This document shows positions 1 to 8,200 of a stretch of DNA of 64,000 nucleotides, one piece after another. Below the pieces are notes generated by a model, which made no database searches, was not told the origin of the DNA, and saw only the letters and a list, made by a program, of their open reading frames with translations. The stretch lies in contig NZ_JBGCCU010000011.1 in the NCBI RefSeq assembly GCF_041261445.1, forward strand, positions 248,001-312,000, read 5' to 3'. This DNA comes from Catenulispora sp. EB89. Lineage in GTDB: Bacteria > Actinomycetota > Actinomycetes > Streptomycetales > Catenulisporaceae. A program made the position numbers and the translations under genes. Position 1 is the first letter of the stretch; each line of letters opens with the position of its first letter.

Positions 1-1
1 C

Positions 2-880
2 CTGATGCACATCCTGGGCCAGGACTCGTACCAGCTCGAAGTGCGCAACCTGGCCGACGGCTCGCTGGTCGGCACACCGCAGGTCGTGCAGAACACGCCG
101 GGGCTGGTCATGGGCGGCCGGGTAGACTCCACGCTGCACCAGGCCTGGGTGCTGCAGTGGGCGAAGTCGGACTACCACGACGAGCTGCTGAGCGTGAACG
201 TCGGCACCGGCGCGGCGGGCACCCCGATCGAGCCCGACGCCGCGGTCAAGGCGACCCGCGCGTACTACAACGGCATCGACGTCGACGCGAGCACCGGCAC
301 CGTCCAGCTCGCGCACCTCGCCAACAGCGCCCTGTGCTTCGGCGGCGCGGCGAACGCGGTGATCAACGTCAGCGAGGCCACCGGAGCAGTCACCGCCGGC
401 ACCGGCTTCACCCCGAAGTGCGGCACCAGCTTCGCCTCGGCGCAGGACGGTTCGAAGGCCACGCTGCTGAACTACGCCAGCTTCAGCGTCAACTTCCTGA
501 GCCACACCACGCTGAACCAGGTCGACGAGAAGACCCTCGCCACCACCGGCGGCGGCACGCTGCGCCAGCAGATGGCCGGCCCGGTGGCCGTGGACAGCGC
601 GCACCACGTGGCGCTGATCGCCTACGCCAGCCCGCAGCCGCTGTCGATCTTCGGACACCCGGGCGGGGTCCTGACCGACAGCAACTCGCGCAGCCAGATC
701 GACGTGGTGGACACCGACACGGGCAAGGTGCTGAAGACCCTGTCCTCGTTCGAGTTCACGCACGGCTTCGGCGGCCCGCTGGCGTTCACCGCCGAGCCGA
801 ACGTCCAGATCGATCCGGCGACGCGGACCGGGTTCACCTACGGGCCGGGATGGAGCCAGATCGAGCAGTTCAGCTACTGA
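2..880 (+). CDS. 3' end of a beta-propeller-like protein of unknown function
   Basis: The reading frame is open to the left edge, so this is a C-terminal fragment of about 292 residues; the ATG at 5 need not be the true start. The sequence shows recurring strand-turn-strand segments ending in D-x-x-T-G or S-x-x-T-G turns (for example DVDASTG, NVSEATG, DVVDTDTG), which is how YncE/quinoprotein-amine-dehydrogenase-like propeller blades look. No catalytic motif, membrane segment or sorting signal is visible in this part. Two cysteines (CFGG and PKCGT) could form an extracellular disulfide. A secreted protein is plausible, but the N-terminus that would show this lies outside the window. Function cannot be assigned. 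Confidence 0.7.
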   Translation: MMHILGQDSYQLEVRNLADGSLVGTPQVVQNTPGLVMGGRVDSTLHQAWVLQWAKSDYHDELLSVNVGTGAAGTPIEPDAAVKATRAYYNGIDVDASTGTVQLAHLANSALCFGGAANAVINVSEATGAVTAGTGFTPKCGTSFASAQDGSKATLLNYASFSVNFLSHTTLNQVDEKTLATTGGGTLRQQMAGPVAVDSAHHVALIAYASPQPLSIFGHPGGVLTDSNSRSQIDVVDTDTGKVLKTLSSFEFTHGFGGPLAFTAEPNVQIDPATRTGFTYGPGWSQIEQFSY

Positions 881-921
881 TCGGGCGCTGATCGGGCGCT
901 GATCGGGCGCTGATCGGGCGC
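878..921. repeat. Four tandem copies of an 11-bp unit starting at a stop codon
   Basis: TGATCGGGCGC is repeated four times without error, and the first TGA is the stop codon of the upstream gene. Degenerate remnants (GATCGAATGGCG, GATCGGGCGCTAATCG) follow to about 955. Each unit carries a TGA in the same relation to the repeat, so read-through in a shifted frame would meet further stops. The remaining gap up to 1033 holds no recognisable gene. Confidence 0.9.
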
Positions 922-1033
922 TGATCGAATGGCGCAGATCGGGCGCTAATCGAATACCGGTAACCCACCGCCGCCTCGTCGGACTGCTCTCCGGAGCAGC
1001 TCGGCGGGGCGGCGTCTGCTTTGCCGCCCGCGA

Positions 1034-1966
1034 TCAGACCTTCAGCACGATCTTGCCCTGGGTGCGCCCGGACTCGATGAGCTCGTGCGCCTTGGCGGCG
1101 TCGTCCAGCGGCACCTCGTGTTCGACGTACGGCCGGAGCTTCCCGGCGTCCACGAGCGCCGCGAGGTGTTCCAGGCCCGGGTAGTCGGGCTCGACAGTCA
1201 CGCCCGCGAAGCGGCGGCCGGCCTCGATCGTCGCGGCGCGCAGCTCCATGTCGGTGCGGTCCACAATCGTCACCAGCAGGCCCCCGGGCCGCAGCACCTC
1301 GATGGACTGCCGTCCGACCGGCCCGCCGACGGTGTCCAGCACGACGTCCACGTCGCGCACGGCCCGGGTGACGTCGACCGCGCGGTAGTCCACGACCTCG
1401 TCGGCGCCGAGGCCGAGCACGAAGTCGCGCTTGGCGGCGCTGGCGGTGGCGAGCACGTACGCGCCGCGGGCCTTGGCGATCTGCACCGCCAGGTGCCCGA
1501 CCCCGCCGCCGCCGGCGTGGATCAGGACCCGGTCGCCGGCGGCGACGGCGGCGGTGTCGGCGAGCGCCTGCCAGGCGGTGAGGCCGGCCAGCGGGAGCGC
1601 GGCGGCGTGGACGTGGTCGAGGGCGGCGGGCTTGCGGGCCAGCTGGCGGGAGGGGACGGCGACGTACTCGGCGTAGCCGTTGCCGGCGCGCGGGAAGAAC
1701 GGCATGCCGTAGACCTCGTCGCCGACCGCGAAGCGGGTCACGCCGGGGACGGCTTCTTCCACGACGCCTGAGACGTCCCAGCCCAGGACGAACGGCGGCT
1801 GCCCGAGCATCGGGAAGGCTCCGGAGCGGACCATGGCGTCGACGGGGTTGACGCCGGAGGCGTGCACCCGCACCAGGACCTCGGAGGGCAGCGGGGTGGG
1901 CTTGGGCAGGTCGACGGTGTGCAGGACGCTCGGGTCGCCGAAGGAGTCCTGGGTGACAGCGCGCAT
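1034..1966 (-). CDS. NADP-dependent MDR-family oxidoreductase (quinone reductase type)
   Basis: A 310-residue medium-chain dehydrogenase/reductase without zinc ligands. The N-terminal GroES-like fold carries the HASGVNPVDAMVRSG segment typical of quinone oxidoreductases/zeta-crystallins. The nucleotide-binding motif is HAGGGGVGHLAVQIAKARG (AxxGxxG class), followed by GADEVVDY and a C-terminal GKIVLKV ending. I chose the ATG at 1966 because a GGAAGG ribosome site lies just upstream; an 18-codon extension upstream would run through the operator region. It is divergent from a TetR regulator with a near-perfect palindrome between them, so NAD(P)H-dependent reduction of a quinone/enone-type compound sensed by that regulator is likely (inference). 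The natural substrate is unknown. Confidence 0.9.
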   Translation of the reverse strand: MRAVTQDSFGDPSVLHTVDLPKPTPLPSEVLVRVHASGVNPVDAMVRSGAFPMLGQPPFVLGWDVSGVVEEAVPGVTRFAVGDEVYGMPFFPRAGNGYAEYVAVPSRQLARKPAALDHVHAAALPLAGLTAWQALADTAAVAAGDRVLIHAGGGGVGHLAVQIAKARGAYVLATASAAKRDFVLGLGADEVVDYRAVDVTRAVRDVDVVLDTVGGPVGRQSIEVLRPGGLLVTIVDRTDMELRAATIEAGRRFAGVTVEPDYPGLEHLAALVDAGKLRPYVEHEVPLDDAAKAHELIESGRTQGKIVLKV

Positions 1967-2017
1967 GGGAAGTCCTTCCACGCTTTCTGTAGTGGTCGAT
2001 ACAGAAGGACCGTACCA

Positions 2018-2043
2018 CATTCTCTAGCGATCGCTATAGAATG
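2018..2043. promoter_or_regulatory. TetR-type operator in divergent promoter
   Basis: A 26-bp inverted repeat with a single mismatched pair: outer arms CATTCT/AGAATG flank the perfect 12-mer TAGCGATCGCTA (2025-2036). It lies between the oxidoreductase (start 1966) and the TetR gene (start 2049). A TATAGA hexamer (2035-2040) sits inside it, 8 nt before the GTG of the regulator, so the palindrome probably overlaps the regulator's own -10 box and its mRNA may be leaderless or nearly so. Confidence 0.8.
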
Positions 2044-2048
2044 GGTCC

Positions 2049-2678
2049 GTGAGCACAGCGACGAGTACGGCGAACACCGCGACCACGGCAACCGCCAAGG
2101 GCCGCCCCCGCGGCTTCGACCGCGACCAGGCACTGGAAGCGGCGCTGATGGAGTTCTGGCGGCACGGGTACGAGGCCACGTCCATCTCCACCCTCACCAA
2201 GGCGATGGGGATCAACCCGCCGAGCCTCTACGCGGCCTTCGGCGACAAGCGGAAGCTGTTCAGCGCCGCGGTACAGCGCTACGCGGAGACGCACGGCGAC
2301 TACGGCACCCGGGCGCTCGGGCAGCCGACCGCGCGCGGGGTGGTGGAAACGATGCTGCGACTGGCGGCCACGGAGTACACCGCCGCCGACCACCCCCCGG
2401 GCTGCCTGGTGATCGACGCCGCGACCAACACCTCCGACGCCTCCCAGGACGTCGCCGAGGAACTGCGCGGCTACCGCGAGGACACCAAGCAGGCCATCGC
2501 CGACCGCATCACCGCCGACGTGGCGGCCGGCGCGCTGCCGCCGACAACCGACGCGCCAGCGCTGGCAACGTTCTACGCGGCGGTGATTCAGGGCATGTCG
2601 ACGCAGGCTCGGGACGGCGCCAGCGAGGCGGACTTGCAGCGGGTGGCGGATGTGGCGCTGGCGGCTTGGCCTGCTTGA
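2049..2678 (+). CDS. TetR/AcrR-family transcriptional regulator
   Basis: A 209-residue one-component repressor. After a 17-residue Ala/Thr-rich tail, residues about 18-65 form the TetR helix-turn-helix domain (GRPRGFDRDQALEAALMEFW, then SISTLTKAMGINPPSLYAAF and the recognition-helix end GDKRKLF). The C-terminal part is a ligand domain of the subclass with a CLVIDAATN core, common in regulators of oxidoreductases. The GTG start at 2049 follows directly after the operator. It probably represses itself and the divergent oxidoreductase (inference from the shared palindrome). Confidence 0.92.
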   Translation: MSTATSTANTATTATAKGRPRGFDRDQALEAALMEFWRHGYEATSISTLTKAMGINPPSLYAAFGDKRKLFSAAVQRYAETHGDYGTRALGQPTARGVVETMLRLAATEYTAADHPPGCLVIDAATNTSDASQDVAEELRGYREDTKQAIADRITADVAAGALPPTTDAPALATFYAAVIQGMSTQARDGASEADLQRVADVALAAWPA

Positions 2679-2709
2679 GGGCTATGCCTCCGGCTTGACT
2701 GCTTGAGGA

Positions 2710-3396
2710 CTAGACCGCGCGCGCCGCGGCCCGGATAACATCCAGCACGAAGTCAGGGTGCGACAGCATCGGCACGTGGCTGCTGACCACCTCGTGCGTC
2801 GAGGCGCCCATGCGCTTGGCGACGAAGCGTTCCAGGTCGGGATTCACGGTCTGGTCCTCGGCGGCCACGATGTACCAGGTCGGCTTGGTCCGCCACGCCG
2901 TCCCCGGCACCTTCTCGGTGAACAACTCGGCCGGCGGGGCCGCGTGCGTCGCCCACACCACCTTCTGCTCCGCCTCCGGCAGGTCGCCGGCGAAGCAGCG
3001 CACGCCGTCGGGCTTCATCCAGACCCGGCCGTCGGCGACCTCGACGTGCTGGAAGACCTCGGTGGTCGCGAAGCCGTCCTGGAGACTCTGCGACGTCTCG
3101 TCCTCATCGGGTGCCAGGGCCGCGATGTAGACCAGTCCCACGACCCGGTCGTCCACCCCGGCGGCGGTGATGACCGAGCCGCCGTAGGAGTGGCCTACCA
3201 GGATCGCCGGGCTCGACACCCGGCCGAGGGTCTTCTTGACCAGGTCGACGTCGTCGGCCAGCGAGCCCAGGGTGTTCTGCGCGGCGATGACCTCGTACCC
3301 CTCGGCCTGGAGCACGGGGATCACCTTGCTGAAGCTGGACCCGTCGGCCCAGATCCCGTGGACGAACACGATGCTCGGCTTCGGCTTGTCAGGCAT
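2710..3396 (-). CDS. Alpha/beta hydrolase, salicylate-esterase-like
   Basis: A 228-residue alpha/beta-hydrolase. The oxyanion-hole segment is FVHGIWADGSSF (residues 11-22), the nucleophile elbow GHSYGG (Ser70), the acid is likely the Asp of AAEDQTVN, and the base is a His near the C-terminus (SSHVPMLSHPD has two candidates). Size and motif pattern match the EstC/hydroxynitrile-lyase/salicylate methylesterase-like group often annotated as alpha/beta hydrolase in actinomycetes. The ATG at 3396 has a strong GAAGGAGC site; a longer frame upstream lacks one. It converges on the TetR gene, which ends 32 nt away. Substrate unknown. Confidence 0.9.
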   Translation of the reverse strand: MPDKPKPSIVFVHGIWADGSSFSKVIPVLQAEGYEVIAAQNTLGSLADDVDLVKKTLGRVSSPAILVGHSYGGSVITAAGVDDRVVGLVYIAALAPDEDETSQSLQDGFATTEVFQHVEVADGRVWMKPDGVRCFAGDLPEAEQKVVWATHAAPPAELFTEKVPGTAWRTKPTWYIVAAEDQTVNPDLERFVAKRMGASTHEVVSSHVPMLSHPDFVLDVIRAAARAV

Positions 3397-3515
3397 GGTC
3401 AGCTCCTTCGGATCGGGGGGCCCGGAACACTGCGGAACGTAGCAGCTCGGGCACTCCTTGATGCTTGCAGCGCGCGGCGGGGCGGGCACTCACCTGTTCA
3501 CGTGAGGCGGCCATT

Positions 3516-3556
3516 CGTGCGAGCGGCGCGGCTGGTGTTCGGCCGCCGCTCGCACG
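3516..3556. other. Hairpin-rich intergenic segment
   Basis: Perfect 13-bp arms CGTGCGAGCGGCG (3516-3528) and CGCCGCTCGCACG (3544-3556) with a 15-nt loop, followed by further degenerate copies of the GCGGC/CGTGCG motif to about 3597. It lies in the promoter-side gap between the hydrolase and the divergent ATPase. No U-tract, so not a simple terminator; role unknown. Confidence 0.6.
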
Positions 3557-3652
3557 TTGCGGCGGCTCGTGCGCGGCCATTGTTCGTGCGAAGCCGCGCC
3601 CGGATCCGCCGAGTTCCCCTCCCCCGTCCCAGAACCCTGCTACCTTCGTTCT

Positions 3653-3667
3653 TGAAAACAGTTATCA
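3653..3667 (+). promoter_or_regulatory. Fur/Zur-family-like 7-1-7 box
   Basis: TGAAAAC-A-GTTATCA: the two 7-mers are inverted copies with one mismatch, spaced by one base. This is the architecture of Fur, Zur and Nur boxes (the Fur half-site is TGATAAT, actinobacterial Zur boxes resemble TGAAAAT-n-ATTTTCA). It is AT-rich in a very GC-rich context and lies 25 nt before the ATPase start. Which metal regulator would bind is not decided by the sequence. Confidence 0.55.
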
Positions 3668-3692
3668 TCACCAACAACGGAGCACCAGCATC

Positions 3693-4664
3693 ATGAAGAT
3701 CGCGTTCGTGGGCAAGGGCGGCAGTGGCAAGACCACGTTGTCCGCGCTCTTCGCCCGACAGTTGGCCGCTGATGGGGCCGAGGTCGTCGCTGTGGATGCC
3801 GACATCAATCAGCACCTTGGCGTGGCGTTGGGCCTGAGTGAGCGCGAGGCGGCTGCGGTGCCGTCGCTTGGTGCGCGGTTGGCGGAGGCCAAGGAGTTCC
3901 TGCGGGGGGACAATCCGCGGATCGGGTCCGGGGCCGAGATGGTGAAGACCACGCCAGCCGGGCGGGGGTCGCGGTTGTTGCGGGTGGGTGGCGATGATCC
4001 GTTCCATGGCGAGTGGAGTGTAGCCGTCGCGGCGAATCTGCGGTTGGTGGCCAGTGGGCCGTTCGGGGAGGACGACCTGGGTGTCGCCTGCTACCACTCC
4101 AAGACCGGGGCCGTCGAGCTCTATCTGAACCACCTGGTCGACGTGGCCGGGGAGTATGTGGTCGTCGACATGACCGCCGGGGCCGACTGCTTCGCCTCGG
4201 GCCTGTTCACGCGCTTCGATCTCACGTTCCTGGTCGCCGAGCCGACGATGCGCGGGGTCTCCGTCTATCGCCAGTACCGGGACTACGCCGACGGGTACGA
4301 CGTCGCGCTGGCCGTCGTCGGCAACAAGGTCACCGGGCCGGGGGATGTGGATTTCCTGCGCGAGCACGTCGGCGCCGACCTGCTCGCCTGCTTCGGCGCC
4401 TCCGGCTACGTGCGCGCCGCCGAGCAGGGACGGTTCGCGCCGCTGGACGCGCTGGAGTCCGAGCACCGCGACGTGCTGCGGACGCTGGCGAGCGCTGCGG
4501 AGGCCCGCACCAAGGACTGGACCCGGTTCCAGCAGCAGGCGATCGACTTCCACCTGCGCAACGCCCGTGCCTGGGCCGACAAGGCCACCGGCACCGATCT
4601 GTCCGCGCAGGTCGACCCCGAGTTCGTGCACGGCCCGCACGCGTTGTCGGCCGTGTCCGCGTGA
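3693..4664 (+). CDS. CooC/ParA-type deviant Walker A ATPase
   Basis: A 323-residue SIMIBI P-loop ATPase. The N-terminus FVGKGGSGKTTLSALFA is a deviant Walker A with the signature lysine before GSGKTT, as in CooC, ParA/MinD and NifH. VVAVDADINQHLG is the switch I/A' region and VVVDMTAGADCFASGL the Walker B/switch II region. CooC proteins are nickel-insertion ATPases for CO dehydrogenase, but no CODH genes are present here. One Cys-x-His pair (GVACYHSKT) is a possible metal ligand. The ATG at 3693 follows ACGGAG, and the Fur/Zur-like box sits just upstream. The next gene follows 70 nt later on the same strand, probably the same transcript. A metal-related maturation or allocation role is inference only. 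Confidence 0.8.
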   Translation: MKIAFVGKGGSGKTTLSALFARQLAADGAEVVAVDADINQHLGVALGLSEREAAAVPSLGARLAEAKEFLRGDNPRIGSGAEMVKTTPAGRGSRLLRVGGDDPFHGEWSVAVAANLRLVASGPFGEDDLGVACYHSKTGAVELYLNHLVDVAGEYVVVDMTAGADCFASGLFTRFDLTFLVAEPTMRGVSVYRQYRDYADGYDVALAVVGNKVTGPGDVDFLREHVGADLLACFGASGYVRAAEQGRFAPLDALESEHRDVLRTLASAAEARTKDWTRFQQQAIDFHLRNARAWADKATGTDLSAQVDPEFVHGPHALSAVSA

Positions 4665-4734
4665 TACACCGACCGGACTAAGAGCACTGAGCGCTCAGCC
4701 CGCACCAAGAAAAGAACAGAAAGGTGGACCCCTG

Positions 4735-5127
4735 ATGTCCCTGGACGTCTCCCCGCAGCTCCTCGCCCAGGCCGAGGCCGGCGACGTGGACCCGGCAGCG
4801 TTCCTCGACACCGTCCGCACCTCGCTCCCCTATGCCTACGCGATGGTCGCCGATCTCGCACAGGACCTGAAGTCCGGCACCGCCGAGTTCGCCGACAACC
4901 AGGTGCCGCCGCCGTCCGAGGCCGAGCGCGGCCAGTTGCTGCGCGCGCTGGCCAGCGACGCCATCCGCGGCAGCCTGGAGCGGCATTTCGAGATCAAGCT
5001 CGCGTTCCAGAACTGCCACCGCGTCGCCGCGTTCCGGCCCGGCGCCGAGAGCACGCGGACGTATACGAAGTTCACCTCGCAGCGCGCGCAGCTGCTGAAC
5101 CAGTCCCCGGAGTTCCGGGACTGCTGA
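4735..5127 (+). CDS. Conserved small protein paired with the CooC-like ATPase
   Basis: A 130-residue soluble protein, no signal peptide or membrane segment. The centre is helical (PYAYAMVADLAQDL; SEAERGQLLRALASDAIRGS) and the C-terminal half has the segment FEIKLAFQNCHRVAAFRP and ends ...SPEFRDC. Cysteine and histidine occur in NCHR, and the last residue is Cys, so metal binding is possible but unproven. It has a good GAAAGGTGG site before the ATG at 4735. The gap before it contains a 12-bp palindrome CTGAGCGCTCAG (4687-4698). I do not recognise a named function; its position suggests it is a partner or client of the upstream ATPase. Confidence 0.75.
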   Translation: MSLDVSPQLLAQAEAGDVDPAAFLDTVRTSLPYAYAMVADLAQDLKSGTAEFADNQVPPPSEAERGQLLRALASDAIRGSLERHFEIKLAFQNCHRVAAFRPGAESTRTYTKFTSQRAQLLNQSPEFRDC

Positions 5128-5172
5128 GGACCGCTGAGGACCGCTGAGGACCGCTGAGGACCGCTGAGGACC
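5123..5172. repeat. Five tandem copies of a 10-bp unit at a stop codon
   Basis: GCTGAGGACC is repeated five times exactly. The first copy overlaps the last codon and the TGA stop (5125-5127) of the preceding gene. Because 10 bp is not a multiple of three, copy number changes would not alter the protein but would change the 3' UTR. Confidence 0.9.
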
Positions 5173-5204
5173 GCCAGCCAAACAAAAGACACGAGCGCGG
5201 CACC

Positions 5205-5253
5205 AAAAAAACCGCTGGTCCCGGCCCAGAAACTCCCGGGTCGGGACCAGCGG
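5205..5253 (-). terminator. Rho-independent terminator of the GH92 gene
   Basis: Perfect 12-bp arms CCGCTGGTCCCG (5212-5223) and CGGGACCAGCGG (5242-5253). Read on the minus strand the stem is followed by seven U residues (the A-run 5205-5211). It sits 40 nt after the mannosidase stop, between convergent genes, and may also stop the rightward transcript. Confidence 0.88.
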
Positions 5254-5292
5254 CCTATTCAGCCCACGCGGCCCACGAGGCCGCCGGGGCTA

Positions 5293-8200
5293 CTACCCCT
5301 CAGCCACCGCGAACACGTGCATCGCCGTGGTGTTGCTGCTGACGCCCGAGGCCACGTTCGGGAACGTGATCGAGGCCAGCGTCTTCGTCGCGTCCACCGG
5401 CACGGTCGTGGAGAACACGAACATCTGGATCGACTGCGAGCTGCCGGAATCGCTGTTCCGGTAGGGCATCGTCGCGATCGCGGCGTCCGTGGTGTCCGCG
5501 CCACTGGCCCAGTCGTTGAACGTCAGCGTCTGGGTGGTGGAGGTGCCGTCGGTGTAGGTCAGGGTGATCGGCCCGGAGGACCCGCCGTTGGTGGACGAGC
5601 CGAGCAGCCCGAGCTTGGTGGCCCCGGCCTTTCCGGTCACCAGCATGGTCTGCCCGTCGGGCAGGATGTTGTCCGCGCTGCACGCCGCGACGTTCGGCCA
5701 GGTGTAGGTCACGCCGTTCGACGTCACCGTGCCACCGGGCTTGACGCCGTTGGCGGCCAGGGCCTCAGCGGAGTAGCTGTAGCCGTCGCCGTCGAAGTTG
5801 GCGCACTTCTGGTTCGCGTCCGGCGAGGTGCCGGTGTTGCTGTAGTAGTCGGCCGGGTTGGCGGTCGGGGTCATCGGCAGCACCTGGCCGTCGGAGACCT
5901 GACCGGCGGCGTTGACCACGCTCACCGAGGCGTTCGTGCCGGCGAAGACGTGGAACATGCCGTTGGTGCCGCTCGGGGTCGGCACGGTGAAGGTGACCGC
6001 CGTGTCGCTCCAGGAGTCAACGGTGAACGTCGCGCTGTTGCCCGGCGCTCCCCAGTTGATGCCGTGGTCGCTGAAGACCACGTAGCCGGTGCCCTGCGTG
6101 GCCCCGAAGCCAGAGCCGTGCACGGTCACCTGCTGGCCGGCCGCGGCCGGGGACGGGGCGACCGAGGTGGCCACCGCGCCGGTCGGCGCGGCGGTCGAGG
6201 TGCCGACCGCGAACACGTGCAGCCGGCCCTGGTCGGTCCCGTTGGGCAGGACGACCGAGGTCAGCGTCTTGGTCGGGTCGACCGGGAACACCGTGGAGAA
6301 CACGTGCGTCGCGGTGGTGTCCTTGCCGTTCGCGCAGCTGGAGCAGTCGCGGTAGGGCAGGGTCGCGGCGTCGCCGTTGCCGAAGGACGGCTTGGCCTGG
6401 CCCGCGCCGAGCGTCCAGTCGGACAGCCCGAGCCAGTACTGGGTGGTGGTGCCGTCGGAGTAGTCCAGCGTCATCACGCCCTGACTCGGTCCGCCGTCGG
6501 CCGAGCCCAGCAGACCGAGCTGCTGCGTCCCGGCGGCCGCGGACACGGTCACCTTCTGGCCGGCCGCCACGGTGTTGTCCGGGAAGCCCGGGGCCGGCAG
6601 CGGCCAGGTGTAGGTGACGCCGCCGATGGTCACCGGCTTGCCGGGGTTCAGCCCGGCCGCGGCCAGCGCCTGCTGGGAGTAGCTGTTGCCGTCGCCGTCG
6701 TAGTTCGTGACGGTGATCTGGGTGTCGTCGGCGATGCCGTTGTTGTCGAAGGTGGACAGCAGGCTGCCGGGCGCTGCCACCAGGACGGTCAGTTTCAGCG
6801 GAGGCAGAGCCTTGCCGTTGTCGGTCAGCTGGATCGGGACTGTGTAGAACGTCTGCGCCGTCGTGGCCGGGGCCTTGACGGTCAGCGTCAGCGAGCCGTG
6901 CCCGTTCGACGAGACGTGCAGGTCCCGGGCCGACTGCTTCAGGCTCAGGCCGGAGCCGGCCGGGGCCGTCGAGCTCACCGCGATGTCCTGGTGCTGCCCG
7001 AGGACGTCCTGGGCGGACACCGTCACCTTGGCGCTGCCGCCGGGGGCGACCTGGAGCTGCTGGTCGGACAGGTAGCCGATGGCCGGCTGCTGCCCGGCGC
7101 CGAACGACGGCGGGACGTCCTTCTTGCTCGCGCCCCAGCTCTTGTTCGGGGTGGAGCCGACCTTGACGTCGAGCGTCGCGCCGGTGGTGAACGCCGAGGC
7201 CGGCAGGTACGGCGAGTGCCACTGCTGGCCGTTGAGGCGCATGCTCTGGACGTAGAAGTTCTTCACCGAGTCCGCGCCGGGCGCGTTGACGGTGATGGAC
7301 TTGCCGTTGCCCAGGTGGATGACTTCCAGCGGGAACTCAGGGCTGTTCAGCGCCATGTCCGCGGCGCCGGCGGCCTCCGGGTACATGCCGAGGATCGAGA
7401 AGACGCCCTGCGCCGAAGTGGTGCCCAGGTCGTCGTTGCCGCCCAGGCTGGTCTTCGGGTCGTCGGTGAAGATCTGGGTGCGGACGTCGTTCACGATCTT
7501 CTGCGCCTTCCACGGCGCGCCGGCCCAGTCGTACAGCCACGGCACACCCATGTCGGGCTCGTTGCCGAGGAACGCGTACGGCGAGGGCGGACCCTGGTCG
7601 AGCTGGGTGAAGAAGGTGTCCAGCTGCTTCTGCACCGCCGCGGCGCCGCCCATGGCCGACACCAGGCCGGAGAGGTTCCAGCCGATCTGCCAGCGGTACT
7701 GCGAGGCGTCGCCTTCCACGTAGTTGTCGGACGAGGTCAGCGTGGTCGGCAGGTAGGAGCCGCTCATCGTGCGCGGCTCCAGCAGGCCGGTGGCCGGGCT
7801 GAACAGGTTCTGCCAGTCCTGCGACCGGGTCTGCAGCGCGGCGGCGTCGGTCTTGTCGCCGAGTGCGCCGGCCAGCTGGCCCAGGGCGAAGTCGGCGGCG
7901 CCGTACTCCTCGGTCGTCGACACCGGGCCGTAGAAGTTGCAGCAGGTGTTGGCGGCGTCGGAGGGGACGTAGCCGTACTTCTCGAAGTCCGCCAGGTCGG
8001 GGCGGATGTTGTTCGGGGTGTTCGCCTCGGCCAACGCGTACTTCAGCGCGGAGGCGGTGTCGAAGTCCCGGGCGCCGAAGGCGTAGTAGTCGGCGAGCTC
8101 GCCGTCGGCCGGGTCGCCGACCATGACGTAGCTCTCGCCGTTGTTCATCGCCCACTTCGGCATCATGCCGTTGTTCTGCGCGGCGTCGTTGACGATCGAC

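Noticed and set aside
3693-4664. Plasmid or chromosome partition ParA
   Set aside because: No ParB gene or parS-like repeats nearby; the sequence is closer to CooC-type SIMIBI ATPases.
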